Positions 18,266-27,436 are shown, counted from the stretch's first letter. The stretch is DNA of 64,000 nt from Rhizobium sp. P38BS-XIX (GCF_012641435.1 NZ_JABAIJ010000001.1:1736001-1800000), one strand, 5' to 3'. Translations and numbers: made by a program. The notes: a model not told the origin generated them from the letters alone.

Positions 18266-19666
18266 ATGACTTCTTCCACGACCCGAAGCGGGGCCGGATT
18301 GGCGTTGCTGCTGTTATGCGCCGCCAACTTCCTGGACGCCATGGACGTCTCCACCATTGGCGTGGCCCTGCCCGCCATCCAGAAAGAACTGGGCATGCAG
18401 GCCACCTCGCTGCAATGGGCCGTCAGCGCCTATGTGCTTGGCTATGGCGGCTTCCTGCTGCTTGGCGGCCGCGTCGCCGATCTTTTCGGCCACCGCCGCG
18501 TGTTTCTCTGGTCGCTTGCCGTCTTTGCCGCTGCCAGCATTGCCGGCGGCTTTGTCGATAGCGCCCCGACGCTGATCGCCGCCCGCCTGATCAAGGGCAT
18601 TGCCGCCGCCTTCACGGCACCAGCCGCCCTCGCCCTCCTCCTTTCCGTCTTCGGCGAAGGAAATGCCCGCGCCAAGGCGCTTGGCGTCTTTTCCTCAACC
18701 GGCGCCGCCGGCTTCGTGCTCGGTATGGTGCTGGGCGGGGCCGCGACCATCATCAGCTGGCGCGCGACCCTTGTCATGGGCGCACCGGTCGCCATCCTTG
18801 CACTGATCGTCGCTCCGCTCGTCCTGCCTGCGGATCATAAGCGGACAGGCCCGGGCGCCCGCTTCGATTGGGCCGGCGCAATTACCATCACCCCCGGCCT
18901 CCTGCTCTTCGTCTTCGGCGTCACCAATGCCGCTGCCGATGGCTGGCAGGCATTCGCGACCTGGGGTTCGCTCGTGGCGGCACTGATCCTGATCCTGCTC
19001 TTCCTGCTGGTCGAATCGCGCCATAGCGATCCGATGGTGCCGCTGGCCATGTTCCGCCGCGCCAAGCTCAGCCACGCCAACGCGATTGCGGCACTGTTCC
19101 AAGGCGCTTATGTGGGCTTCCAGTTCATCGCGACGCTCTACTACCAGACCGTTGTCGGCTGGTCGGCATTCGCGACCGGCTTTGCCTTCGCGCTCGGCGG
19201 TCTTTGCGTGATGTTCCTCGCTCCGCGCTTCGCCACCATCGGCCAGGCTCGCGGCACGACCCTGCTGATGACCTTCGGTGTCGGACTGCAGGCCATCAGC
19301 TATCTCTTCTGGGTGCTGTCGGCCGGTCAGATCGATACGATCGTGCTGGTTGCCATTTCGCAGCTGCTGCTTGGTATCGGCTATGCCATGACCTATCCGT
19401 CCATTCAGGTCGCAGCCCTCTCCGAAATCGAAGAGGATCAGTCGGGCCTTGCCTCGGGAATGCTTTTTGCCTCCTTCCAGATCGGTGGCGGCATCATTCT
19501 GGCGGCAGCATCGGCCGTCTTCAGCGCAGCACCGAGCTATGGCTGGAACCCCTATATCGCCGGTATCGGCTTCGTTACCATCCTTGCAGCCGCCATAACG
19601 CTGCTTGCCGCCGTCGGCCCCCGCACTTCAACGGCAAGAACGACGAACTACCAGGCCGCAGAATAG
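18266..19666 (+). CDS. MFS transporter, DHA2 (EmrB/QacA) type
   Basis: 466-residue inner-membrane drug/proton antiporter with about 14 hydrophobic segments. Motif C-like and motif A-like stretches are visible: NFLDAMDVSTIGVALPAIQ in helix 1, GGRVADLFGHRRVF in the loop after helix 2, and a glycine-rich GFVLGMVLGG in helix 5. The acidic residue in helix 1 is typical of DHA2 exporters. AAGGAA precedes the ATG. The divergent LysR gene and the dyad between them suggest inducible efflux; substrate unknown. Confidence 0.9.
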   Translation: MTSSTTRSGAGLALLLLCAANFLDAMDVSTIGVALPAIQKELGMQATSLQWAVSAYVLGYGGFLLLGGRVADLFGHRRVFLWSLAVFAAASIAGGFVDSAPTLIAARLIKGIAAAFTAPAALALLLSVFGEGNARAKALGVFSSTGAAGFVLGMVLGGAATIISWRATLVMGAPVAILALIVAPLVLPADHKRTGPGARFDWAGAITITPGLLLFVFGVTNAAADGWQAFATWGSLVAALILILLFLLVESRHSDPMVPLAMFRRAKLSHANAIAALFQGAYVGFQFIATLYYQTVVGWSAFATGFAFALGGLCVMFLAPRFATIGQARGTTLLMTFGVGLQAISYLFWVLSAGQIDTIVLVAISQLLLGIGYAMTYPSIQVAALSEIEEDQSGLASGMLFASFQIGGGIILAAASAVFSAAPSYGWNPYIAGIGFVTILAAAITLLAAVGPRTSTARTTNYQAAE

Positions 19667-19679
19667 CCCTCGATATCGA

Positions 19680-19703
19680 GACCCGCTCGTCACTGAGCGG
19701 GTC
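19680..19703. terminator. Hairpin between convergent MFS and sigma-factor genes
   Basis: GACCCGCTC (19680-19688) pairs perfectly with GAGCGGGTC (19695-19703). It overlaps the 3' end of the sigma-factor gene and could terminate transcription from both sides, although U-runs are weak. Confidence 0.55.
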
Positions 19704-20970
19704 CATTCCTTTCAAGCCGATCGGCCTCCGCCGCGCGCCGCATCAGAAACTCCCGCTCGCGCTGATTGCCCGCAAGAGAAGCCGCAGCCTCGAAGGCCAC
19801 TTGCGCTTCCCGATATCGGCCGAGCTTGTAAAGAAGATCGCCACGCACGCTCGGCATGAGATGATAGGATCTCAAAGTCGGCTCCTCCACCAAGCGATCG
19901 ACGATCTCCAAAGCTGCGGCAGGCCCGTCGACCATCCCGATGGCGACGGCGCGATTGAGCTCAACGACCGGCGAGTTGAGGCTTTCAGCAAGTTGCCCAT
20001 AAAGTTCGGCGATGCGCCGCCAATCTGTCTGCTCCGCCGTCGGCGCGCTCGCGTGGCAGGCAATGATCGCGGCTTGGAGCGCGTAGACACCGCCGGCACC
20101 GCCAAGTTCGCGCACCCGTTCCAGCGCCTGCAAGCCGCGTTGAATCTGAAGCTGGTCCCAAAGCCCACGATTCTGATCGAGTAACAGGATGGGATCGCCC
20201 GCGGCATCCGTCCGTGCCGAAGCTCGGGAGGCGTTGAGCTCCATCAGGGCAAGCAGCGCATGCGCCTCCGGCTCCTGAGAGGCCACCGAAATCAGCACAC
20301 GCGCCAGCCTCAGCGCCTCGTTGCAGAGCTGTTGCCGCAGCCAGTTCTCGCCACGTGCGGCCGTATAACCCTCGTTGAAGATGAGATAGATGACCTCAAG
20401 CACGGTCGCCAGTCGCCGCGAGAGCTCGTATCCGTGCGGCGTCTCATAGGAGAGCCCCGAATCCGAAAGCTTGCGCTTCGCCCGCACGATACGCTGGGCG
20501 ATTGTTGCTTCCGGAAGGAGGAAGGCGCGAGCGATCTCCTCCGTCGTCAATCCGCAAACCATTTTCAAGGCCAGCGCCACCCGCGCCTCGCGAGACAGGA
20601 GCGGATGGCAGGCGGTGAACACCAGCCGCAACATCTCATCGCCGATATCGTCATCCAGCGCCGTATCAAGGTCCGGCATCGCCTGCTGATCCTCTTCCAT
20701 GTCGCGGGTGATCATGCCGTGCTTGCGCTCCAGCATCTGGCGGCGGCGCAGGTGATCGAGCGCCCGGCGCTTGGCGGTTGCCATCAACCACGCGCCGGGT
20801 CGCTCCGGAATTCCCGTGTCGGGCCATCGCTCCAGCGCCGCGACGAGCGCTTCCTGCGTCAGATCCTCGGCAAGTGGCACATCGCGCAACATCCTTGCCA
20901 GGCTGGTAATCAGCCGGGGCTGCTCGATCCGCCACACGGCCAGGATCGCCCGATGGGCGGCGGCCGTCAC
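19690..20970 (-). CDS. ECF sigma factor of the ECF42/SigJ-like group with C-terminal TPR-like extension
   Basis: 426-residue sigma-70 family factor. Region 2 is at ~25-85 (AEDLTQEALVAALERW, then RRALDHLRRR) and region 4 at ~130-180 (LALKMVCGLTTEEIARAFLLPEATIAQRIVRAKRKL). A long helical extension of ~220 residues follows (residues ~200-420), which distinguishes this group from ordinary ~190-residue ECF factors. No anti-sigma gene is adjacent; instead a DGPF/YCII gene lies immediately upstream, the hallmark pairing of ECF42. The GTG at 20970 is the start. The extension is thought to control activity in place of an anti-sigma factor. Confidence 0.88.
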   Translation of the reverse strand: MTAAAHRAILAVWRIEQPRLITSLARMLRDVPLAEDLTQEALVAALERWPDTGIPERPGAWLMATAKRRALDHLRRRQMLERKHGMITRDMEEDQQAMPDLDTALDDDIGDEMLRLVFTACHPLLSREARVALALKMVCGLTTEEIARAFLLPEATIAQRIVRAKRKLSDSGLSYETPHGYELSRRLATVLEVIYLIFNEGYTAARGENWLRQQLCNEALRLARVLISVASQEPEAHALLALMELNASRASARTDAAGDPILLLDQNRGLWDQLQIQRGLQALERVRELGGAGGVYALQAAIIACHASAPTAEQTDWRRIAELYGQLAESLNSPVVELNRAVAIGMVDGPAAALEIVDRLVEEPTLRSYHLMPSVRGDLLYKLGRYREAQVAFEAAASLAGNQREREFLMRRAAEADRLERNGPAQ

Positions 20971-21001
20971 AGCCGCCTCTGGCGATCATCCGCCATGGGG
21001 C

Positions 21002-21394
21002 TCAAAGAGCGGCATCGGCAAGGGGATCGCAGACACCCTCCGTTCCATGCTCGAAGATGGCGCGCACCTCGCATGTTCCTTCCCAGCCAGGCATGAGATC
21101 CTTGTGCAACTGCATGAACTCGACCGCGAGAGCCACGGCTTCCTCCTTGCTCTGCAGCTCAAAGAGCGCATAGCCCCCGATAACTTCTTTTGCCTCGACA
21201 AAGGGGCCGTCGATGACGCGAAGCTCGTTGTTTTGGATCGTAACGCGCGCACCGGTGGCAAGCGGCGTCAAGCCTGCCGTATCCAGCATGCGGCCAGCCT
21301 TGATTTCCCGGTCGGCGAGCTTGCCCATGGCCTCCCCGAGTTCCGGCGATGGTTGCATGAAATGGGTCGAAGTGACGATAGACATGAAACGCAT
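21002..21394 (-). CDS. YCII/DGPF-domain protein, partner of the ECF sigma factor
   Basis: 130-residue protein with the diagnostic motif RVIDGPFVEAKEVIGGYALFE, the DGPF signature of YCII-related proteins. It precedes the sigma-factor gene by 31 bases on the same strand. DGPF genes are the usual targets or partners of ECF42 sigma factors; the biochemical function of the domain is not established. AAGGAA lies seven bases before the ATG at 21394. Confidence 0.88.
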   Translation of the reverse strand: MRFMSIVTSTHFMQPSPELGEAMGKLADREIKAGRMLDTAGLTPLATGARVTIQNNELRVIDGPFVEAKEVIGGYALFELQSKEEAVALAVEFMQLHKDLMPGWEGTCEVRAIFEHGTEGVCDPLADAAL

Positions 21395-21770
21395 GGGACT
21401 GTTCCTTGAGAGCGAGCCGCCTGCACCATTGCCGCGCGATCATTCCGCTCATATCGACGACGAAGCAGACACCTTGAAATCGACAGGCTGTTCGAAAAAA
21501 TTTGCAGTCGATGCCGCAACGCGTCTGAAAGCTCGCCGCGCCAAGTCAATTTACCAGCATGCAAAAGACGGAGGCAATCGGCGCAGCGATGCCAAATTCC
21601 CGCTTGATCCATGTCTTTTGAAACCGCGAAACGGCGTTTGTTGACTTCCCTCAATCCTTGCAAGATGGTGGGGCCGAATTCGACCTGCGGACTTGAGATT
21701 ATTCGGCGCCTTCCCCAGCAGGCACGGCTTTTCGCAAAGGTCCGAAGACAACATGGCGGGAGCTTTTTTA
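21395..21770. other. Intergenic stretch, promoter region of the DGPF-sigma operon
   Basis: About 375 bases without a gene I can support. Open frames here on both strands have no recognisable protein features. It must hold the promoter for the leftward DGPF/sigma operon and for the rightward VOC gene. I see no clear operator. Confidence 0.5.
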
Positions 21771-22148
21771 ATGTTCGACCATATTTCAATCGGCGTCAAA
21801 GACCTTGCGCGGGCGCAGCAATTTTATGACGCGGCACTTTCACCACTCGGCTACGAACGCCTGACCAACTTCGACGGGACGATCGGATATGGGGCCGAGC
21901 GTACCCAGTTCTGGGTTTCCGAGGTAGAGCACCCCGTTCCCGCCGATCGTAGTTCGGGCCTGCATTTCTGTTTCGTGGCGCCGAGCCGGGAAGCCGTTGA
22001 TGCCTTCTACAATGCCGGCATCGCCAATGGCGGCGAAGACAATGGCAAGCCGGGCATCCGGCCGGATTACAGCCAGTTCTACTATGCCGCCTTCATCATC
22101 GATCCGGACGGCTATCGGCTGGAAGCCTACTCCAAGACCGGCGAATAA
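21771..22148 (+). CDS. VOC-family (glyoxalase/bleomycin-resistance fold) protein
   Basis: 125-residue protein with a VOC fold: MFDHISIGVKDLARAQQFYDAALSPLGYERL at the start and a second repeat with LHFCFVAPSREAVDAFYNAGI and FIIDPDGYRLEAYSK, which supplies the C-terminal metal-binding glutamate. Members isomerise, dioxygenate or bind small molecules; the substrate cannot be read here. ATG 21771 is chosen because GGGAG lies eight bases upstream; an in-frame ATG at 21753 overlaps that site. Confidence 0.87.
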   Translation: MFDHISIGVKDLARAQQFYDAALSPLGYERLTNFDGTIGYGAERTQFWVSEVEHPVPADRSSGLHFCFVAPSREAVDAFYNAGIANGGEDNGKPGIRPDYSQFYYAAFIIDPDGYRLEAYSKTGE

Positions 22149-22345
22149 CGACACGACCGCCGTGTCAGTCCGCGCCGACAAGGCGCGGCGGCAGGCGGTC
22201 AATCTGCTAATTTTATCAGCCATTTGAACTTTCAGGCTGCTGTCAGGCTTCTCGCGTAGGGACGCCTGGGAGTGACCGTTCGAGCTTATTCGGAGCGCCG
22301 GCGGACACTTGTTTTGAATTTATTCAGACGGTGGCCGGCGTTACG

Positions 22346-23125
22346 ATGTACGACAATTATGATGACGTAACCTATGCGAAGCGCGAGCGCGCAAGGCCTG
22401 TAAGCAGATCGCTGTTTGTTTTTCTCACGCTGTTCACGCTTTGGTGGATGCTGCTACTCTTCTTCAATCGGTTTCCTGGAATCGATCTGTCCGTCGCCCA
22501 ATACGCTTTTACGGCAACGCCCTGCCACGGGGTGTCCCCGGCCGGCAAAATTTGCGGCGCCTTCGAGCTGGCCAGAAATCCGCTGTTTAAAATCGCTCGC
22601 GGCATAACGCTCGCGCTTCCCTATATCGCCATCGCCGTTTTGATCACCACGCTTGTTTCGTCCTGGCGCAGATACGGCATAGGCTGGCGAAGCGTTGGAA
22701 CGGATCGGTCCATCGCCGCTCTGCTGTCGCTGGCAGTCGGTTGCGGCCTCATCGTCAACACCCTCCTTAAGGGCCATTCCGGGAGGCCGCGCCCGCGTAG
22801 CACCGATCTCTTCGGCGGCGGTCTCGATTTCGTACAGGCTGGATCGTTTGCAGGCAAGTGCCTGGGAAATTGCTCTTTTATCTCCGGCGAAGCGTCGTCG
22901 GGCGGCTGGCTGCTCTGCCTCGTTCTTCTGCTGCCACCGCGTCTTCGACTTCGTCTCGGCATTCCGCTTGCGCTCATCTCCGTCCTGATGCCCATCATGC
23001 GGGTCCTGACAGGCGCCCATTACCTGTCGGATGCCGTTCTCGGCTGGCTCTTGTCACTGGTGATCTTCGCAGGGGCGATAGCACTGCTGGATTTCATGCA
23101 ATCCAGATCGCCGGCCCGCGCCTGA
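22346..23125 (+). CDS. PAP2-superfamily membrane phosphatase
   Basis: 259-residue inner-membrane protein with about six hydrophobic segments and the three PAP2 signature motifs: K142-x6-R149-P150 in LKGHSGRPRP, S180-G181 in FISGEASSG, and R219-x5-H225-x3-D229 in MRVLTGAHYLSD. The second motif reads SGE rather than SGH, so the usual general-acid histidine is replaced. PAP2 enzymes of this topology remove phosphates from lipid A, undecaprenyl pyrophosphate or phospholipids; nearby EptA suggests an envelope role. GTG 22331 is an alternative start. Confidence 0.82.
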   Translation: MYDNYDDVTYAKRERARPVSRSLFVFLTLFTLWWMLLLFFNRFPGIDLSVAQYAFTATPCHGVSPAGKICGAFELARNPLFKIARGITLALPYIAIAVLITTLVSSWRRYGIGWRSVGTDRSIAALLSLAVGCGLIVNTLLKGHSGRPRPRSTDLFGGGLDFVQAGSFAGKCLGNCSFISGEASSGGWLLCLVLLLPPRLRLRLGIPLALISVLMPIMRVLTGAHYLSDAVLGWLLSLVIFAGAIALLDFMQSRSPARA

Positions 23126-23140
23126 GCAGAGTAAAGTTGC

Positions 23141-23530
23141 TTATCCAGCGTTACGCATCCCGCGCGGGCAACCTTGCACGGTCGCTGCCTTGCGAACTCT
23201 TGCGGCCATCTCTTTGAGAGCGAAGGGCTTTACCAGATAGTCGACTGCGCCGATATCGATCGCGGTCATCTGGTCCGATAGCTGATCATAAGCCGACATG
23301 ACGATGACAGGTCTCTGATCCCCGTGCCGTTCCATGCTTTCAAGCACACTCAGACCGCTGCCATCCGGCAGTCGAAGATCGAGTAGGACGATGTCATGTG
23401 CGCCGACGATCACCGAGCGCATGGCTGCCTCCAGGGTCAGGGCCCACTCCACCGACCACCCCTCGGCGCGCAGATGATCCTGCACGGCATTGCCGATAGT
23501 TGGATTATCCTCGACCAGTAAGACCCGCAC
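23141..23530 (-). CDS. Receiver-only response regulator (OmpR-type receiver, no DNA-binding domain)
   Basis: 129-residue receiver domain: acid pair E7-D8 in LLVEDN, phosphoacceptor D51 in VLLDLRLPDG, the switch S79 in VMSA and K101 in VKPFA. The sequence matches the QseB/PmrA subgroup of OmpR regulators, which normally continue for another ~100 residues as a winged helix; here it stops about 15 residues after the receiver, and the DNA beyond belongs to the PAP2 gene. GTG 23530 has AAGGAG just upstream. No histidine kinase is adjacent. It is either a genuine single-domain regulator or a truncated PmrA-type protein. Confidence 0.82.
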   Translation of the reverse strand: MRVLLVEDNPTIGNAVQDHLRAEGWSVEWALTLEAAMRSVIVGAHDIVLLDLRLPDGSGLSVLESMERHGDQRPVIVMSAYDQLSDQMTAIDIGAVDYLVKPFALKEMAARVRKAATVQGCPRGMRNAG

Positions 23531-23777
23531 GATTGCTCCTTCATGTGCAATCACAGACCTATGGGTCAAGTTTCTGACGGCGACCTGAAGTGAAAAAGAC
23601 GTGTGGTGAAAAACAACAAAAGACCACAGAACGGACAAACAACTGTGTTCTGACGCGTTTCGTTCAGGTAACTGTCAGGAATCGTCGCCATGGTTGGCAG
23701 CTTTAGCAATCGAAGCTGCGTCCTGCGGTAGGGATATTCCGGCCCACCCCCACAGCAAATGCCCCGGAGAAAAACCA

Positions 23778-25439
23778 TTGAATGATCAAACCAAGGCATC
23801 TGGCCGACATTTCGTCAGGCCAGCTATCGGCAGTGTCACATTATGTCTTATAGCCACGCTCTATGTACTTCTTGTGACAAACCGGATGTTCTGGACCAAG
23901 GCCTACGGCTATTTTCTTGCTGAACCCGCCGCCTTCACAGCGTTCGTCATCGGCATCTCGGCAGCGATGATGGGCATCTTCACGCTCTTCTCCGCCAAGT
24001 ACCTGACAAAACCCGCGCTGATCTTCTTCGTGCTCGTCGCCTCGGTCTCCTCCTGGTTCAACGACCAGTTCGGCGTCATCATCGACAAGGAAATGATCCG
24101 CAACGCCGCCGTATCCACCGGCGCGGAAAGCGGACACCTGATCACGACGCGCTTCATCACCTATGTGCTGCTGACGGGCATCGTGCCCTCGCTCATCATT
24201 TGCTGGGTTCGGATCGTTCACCGCCCGATTCTCAAGAAGCTTGCCTGGAACACGGCCGTCATTCTCGCCTGTTCGGCAGTCTTCGTGGTCGCCGGAACCA
24301 CCTTTTACAAAACCTATGCCGGCGTAGGACGCGCCCATCGCGACCTGATGGATACGCTTAATCCGGTCATCCCGATCGCAAGCGCGGTGCGCTACACGAT
24401 CGACTCCCAACGCGATGCAAATGTCGTCGCAAGTCCGCTCGGCACCGATGCCCATAAGGTCGGCGTGGTCGACAACGGCAAGCCGCGCGTGACCATAATC
24501 GTTGCCGGCGAAACGGCACGCGCGCAGGATTTCTCGCTCGGCGGCTATGGCAAGATGACCAATCCCGAGCTGGCAAAGCGCAATGTCGTCTACTTCCCCA
24601 ACACCAGCAGCTGCGGCACGGCGACGGCAACGTCCATTCCCTGCCTGTTCTCGGTCTATACGCGCGGCGAATATACCCATCGCAAGGGGCTGGAGACTGA
24701 AAACCTGCTCGACGTGCTGACCCATGCGAAGGTGGATGTCACCTGGCTCGACAACGACACCGGCAGCTATGATGTGACCGACCGTGTTCCCTATACCTAT
24801 TTGCCGCCATCCGCCGATCCCCGCTTCTGCAAGGACGGCGAATGCCGGGACGAAATCCTCGTCGACAAGGTCGATGGCTGGCTGGACAAGGTAAAGGGCG
24901 ACAGCGTTCTCGTTCTGCATCAGCTCGGCAGCCATGGCCCGGCTTACTACCAGCGTTATCCGGAGGAATTCCGCCGCTTCCGGCCGGATTGCCGCTCGAA
25001 CGATTTCAGCTCCTGCTCACAGGAGGAGATCACCAATGCCTATGATAACACGATCCTCTACACGGATCACGTGGTCTCGATGGTCATCGACAAGTTGAAG
25101 CAGCGCTCAGGCTCCATCTCCGGCGCCGTTCTCTATTTCTCCGACCACGGCGAGTCGCTGGGCGAGAACGGCATCTATCTGCATGGCACGCCCTATATCA
25201 TTGCGCCGGCTCAGCAGACGCAGGTGCCGATGCTCTTCTGGATGGCCGACGATCTGGCCAAGGTAGGTGGCTTCGACATGGCTTGCCTGTCGAAGCAGGC
25301 AGCCCAGGGCACCCACTCTCACGACAACATCTTCCACAGCGTTCTCGGCATGATGGACGTGTCGACAAAGGTCTATGATCCAAAGCTGGACGTATTCGCC
25401 GCTTGCCGAGCGCCTTCGAACAAACTGGCTCAGAACTGA
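23778..25439 (+). CDS. eptA: Phosphoethanolamine--lipid A transferase (EptA family)
   Basis: 553-residue inner-membrane enzyme with five N-terminal hydrophobic segments and a periplasmic alkaline-phosphatase-like domain. Catalytic features are GETARAQDFSLGGYG, the nucleophile threonine in SSCGTATATSIPC, and the metal motif FSDHGESLGENGIYLHG; paired cysteines (FCKDGEC, CRSNDFSSC) are also typical. It would transfer phosphoethanolamine to lipid A, lowering surface charge and sensitivity to cationic peptides. The start is a TTG at 23778 with GGAG eight bases upstream; the nearby ATG at 23782 is out of frame. A receiver-only regulator is divergent from it. Confidence 0.9.
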   Translation: MNDQTKASGRHFVRPAIGSVTLCLIATLYVLLVTNRMFWTKAYGYFLAEPAAFTAFVIGISAAMMGIFTLFSAKYLTKPALIFFVLVASVSSWFNDQFGVIIDKEMIRNAAVSTGAESGHLITTRFITYVLLTGIVPSLIICWVRIVHRPILKKLAWNTAVILACSAVFVVAGTTFYKTYAGVGRAHRDLMDTLNPVIPIASAVRYTIDSQRDANVVASPLGTDAHKVGVVDNGKPRVTIIVAGETARAQDFSLGGYGKMTNPELAKRNVVYFPNTSSCGTATATSIPCLFSVYTRGEYTHRKGLETENLLDVLTHAKVDVTWLDNDTGSYDVTDRVPYTYLPPSADPRFCKDGECRDEILVDKVDGWLDKVKGDSVLVLHQLGSHGPAYYQRYPEEFRRFRPDCRSNDFSSCSQEEITNAYDNTILYTDHVVSMVIDKLKQRSGSISGAVLYFSDHGESLGENGIYLHGTPYIIAPAQQTQVPMLFWMADDLAKVGGFDMACLSKQAAQGTHSHDNIFHSVLGMMDVSTKVYDPKLDVFAACRAPSNKLAQN

Positions 25440-25450
25440 CGTCAATATAG

Positions 25451-25490
25451 GCGAACCGGCGGCCTCGTTTGAACTCTGCCGCCGGTTCGC
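25451..25490. terminator. Bidirectional terminator between eptA and cupin gene
   Basis: GCGAACCGGCGGC (25451-25463) pairs perfectly over 13 bases with GCCGCCGGTTCGC (25478-25490). It lies between convergent genes and can serve both. Confidence 0.85.
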
Positions 25491-25499
25491 TCCTTTCCT

Positions 25500-25877
25500 T
25501 CAAAGACGCTTGGGCTCGCGGACCGTCCGCTCGTTTTCGACATTGCCCGTATTGAGCGTCGTGTTCCGTTCGAACAGCACCACCTCGCAAGTCGGCTCGG
25601 CCACCGGACAATGCTCGACCCCATGCGGCACCACGATGTATTCGCCCGGACCGAGCACGACATCGCCGCCATTCTCGGCAGGCAGCTTCATGTGCAACGT
25701 GCCCTTGACGACGAGAAACAGCTCATCTTCCTCCTCGTGATGATGCCAGTGAAACGCGCCGTCGAGTTTGACGAGTTTCACCTGAAAGTCGTTGATATCG
25801 CCGCCGACCCGCGGACTCCAGGTCTCATCAAAAGCCGCAAAGGCTTTGGTGAGATTCACTTTTTTAAGCTCGACCAT
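25500..25877 (-). CDS. Cupin-domain protein (mannose-6-phosphate isomerase-like)
   Basis: 125-residue single cupin. Metal motif 1 is GAFHWHHHEEEDELFLVVKG (the first HxH plus glutamate) and motif 2 is LGPGEYIVVPHGVEHCPVAE. ATG 25877 follows an AGGGAGG site by six bases; in-frame ATG codons upstream lack one. This small-cupin type is common and its substrate unknown. It converges on eptA over a strong terminator. Confidence 0.85.
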   Translation of the reverse strand: MVELKKVNLTKAFAAFDETWSPRVGGDINDFQVKLVKLDGAFHWHHHEEEDELFLVVKGTLHMKLPAENGGDVVLGPGEYIVVPHGVEHCPVAEPTCEVVLFERNTTLNTGNVENERTVREPKRL

Positions 25878-26091
25878 ACGCTTCCCTCCCTGATCCTCAC
25901 GGAACTGAACTCGAAGCACATATTGCCGGTGGTGCCATTGAACGCAATGCATGGCTCCGACCGATCAACGCGACGCACGCCATATCGAATTCTTCGAAGG
26001 TTTCCGCCGAAACTTTCCGGGTAGTTGGCGATCGCGAACGACACTACATGCTGTGTCAACATTATCATTTCGACACATGACAGGAAAAATC

Positions 26092-27129
26092 ATGACGACA
26101 AACAATGTCGAATTCGGCGTCGATACGTTCGGCGATGTGACCTTTGACGACAAGGGCACGCCGCTGCCGCACGCGCAGGTCATCCGTAACGTCGTCGAGG
26201 AAGGCGTTCTGGCCGATCAGGTCGGGATCGATTTCTTCGGCATCGGCGAGCATCACCGCGAAGATTTCGCGGTCTCCTCGCCCGAGACGATTCTGGCCGC
26301 AATCGCCAGCCGCACATCGAAAATTCATCTTGGATCGGCCGTGACGGTTCTGAGCTCGGACGATCCCATCCGCGTGTTCCAACGCTTCTCGGCCGTCAAT
26401 GCCATCTCGAACGGCCGCGCCGAAGTCATCCTCGGTCGCGGCTCGTTCACCGAATCTTTCCCGCTGTTCGGCTTCGAGCTGTCGCAGTACGAACAGCTGT
26501 TCGAGGAAAAGCTCGATCTGTTCGCGGCCCTGCTCAAGAACGAGCCGGTAAATTGGGAGGGCAGTATCCGCCCGCCGCTGCGCAACCAGAGGGTTTTCCC
26601 GACCATCGAGAGTGGTCAGCTCAAGACCTGGATCGGCGTCGGCGGCAGCCCGGAATCCGTTGTGCGTGCAGCTCACTATGATTTGCCGCTGATGTTGGCG
26701 ATCATCGGCGGAAGCCCTTACCGCTTCCAGCCCTATGTCGACCTTTATCACCGCGCCTATGAGCAGCTCGGAAAGCCCGTGCGGCCGATCGGCATCCATT
26801 CACCGGGTTATGTCGCCGAGACCGACGAGCAGGCCCGTGAGGAACTATGGCCCTGCTTCAAGGCAATGCGCGACCGTATCGGCCGCGAACGGGGCTGGCC
26901 GCCGATGACGCGCGCAGAGTTTGATAGCGAGATCGAGCGGGGCTCACTTTACGTCGGCTCGCCGGAAACGGTTGCCGCCAAGATTGCCCCGGTAATCAAG
27001 ACGCTCGGCATCAGCCGTTTCCAGCTGAAATATAGCGCCGGTGCACTCGGCCATGACAAGATCATGCGCTGCATCGAACTCTACGGCCAGAAAGTCATCC
27101 CGGCCGTACGCGCCGCTCTGGCGGAATAG
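26092..27129 (+). CDS. LLM-class flavin-dependent oxidoreductase
   Basis: 345-residue luciferase-like monooxygenase. It begins EFGVDTFGDVTFDDKG and contains DFFGIGEHHREDFAVSSPETILAAIASRTSKIHLGSAV, the second strand-helix unit typical of the family, followed by NGRAEVILGRGSFTESFPLFG and WIGVGGSPESVVRAA. The TIM barrel binds reduced FMN. Family members oxidise many substrates, so the substrate is open. ATG 26092 follows AGGA by about seven bases. It stands alone, with a terminator downstream. Confidence 0.88.
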   Translation: MTTNNVEFGVDTFGDVTFDDKGTPLPHAQVIRNVVEEGVLADQVGIDFFGIGEHHREDFAVSSPETILAAIASRTSKIHLGSAVTVLSSDDPIRVFQRFSAVNAISNGRAEVILGRGSFTESFPLFGFELSQYEQLFEEKLDLFAALLKNEPVNWEGSIRPPLRNQRVFPTIESGQLKTWIGVGGSPESVVRAAHYDLPLMLAIIGGSPYRFQPYVDLYHRAYEQLGKPVRPIGIHSPGYVAETDEQAREELWPCFKAMRDRIGRERGWPPMTRAEFDSEIERGSLYVGSPETVAAKIAPVIKTLGISRFQLKYSAGALGHDKIMRCIELYGQKVIPAVRAALAE

Positions 27130-27170
27130 GTTCCGTCAGCTTTTCGTACTGGTCACAGGATAAGATCGAG

Positions 27171-27208
27171 AGGGCGTTTCGCAATACAGCGGAGCGCCCT
27201 TTCCTTTT
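27171..27208 (+). terminator. Terminator after the LLM oxidoreductase
   Basis: AGGGCG (27171-27176) pairs with CGCCCT (27195-27200), followed by TTCCTTTT. The rest of the 307-base gap (27130-27436) holds no gene I can support, only the promoter region of the histidine phosphatase gene. Confidence 0.5.
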
Positions 27209-27436
27209 CGGGGCAATTTCTTCTTGAAGGCGCTGCGACTGATAATTCTCGTCGCAATGACCGCAGAGCCTGACTGCTTTGATGGCCGCATTGAACATTG
27301 AAATTCATATTCACCTGCAAAGCCTTGGATTTGCAGGCGGTTATCATGACACGCGATTTCCGGCCATCTCTGGCTCTCGACAGAACTCTTCGCAGATGCG
27401 AAGAATTCCGCATCCGTAGCGAAAAGGAGAAACGGC

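Noticed and set aside
22170..22188. CCGCGCC/GGCGCGG stem after the VOC gene as a terminator
   Set aside because: A short GC stem without a U-run, common by chance in such DNA.
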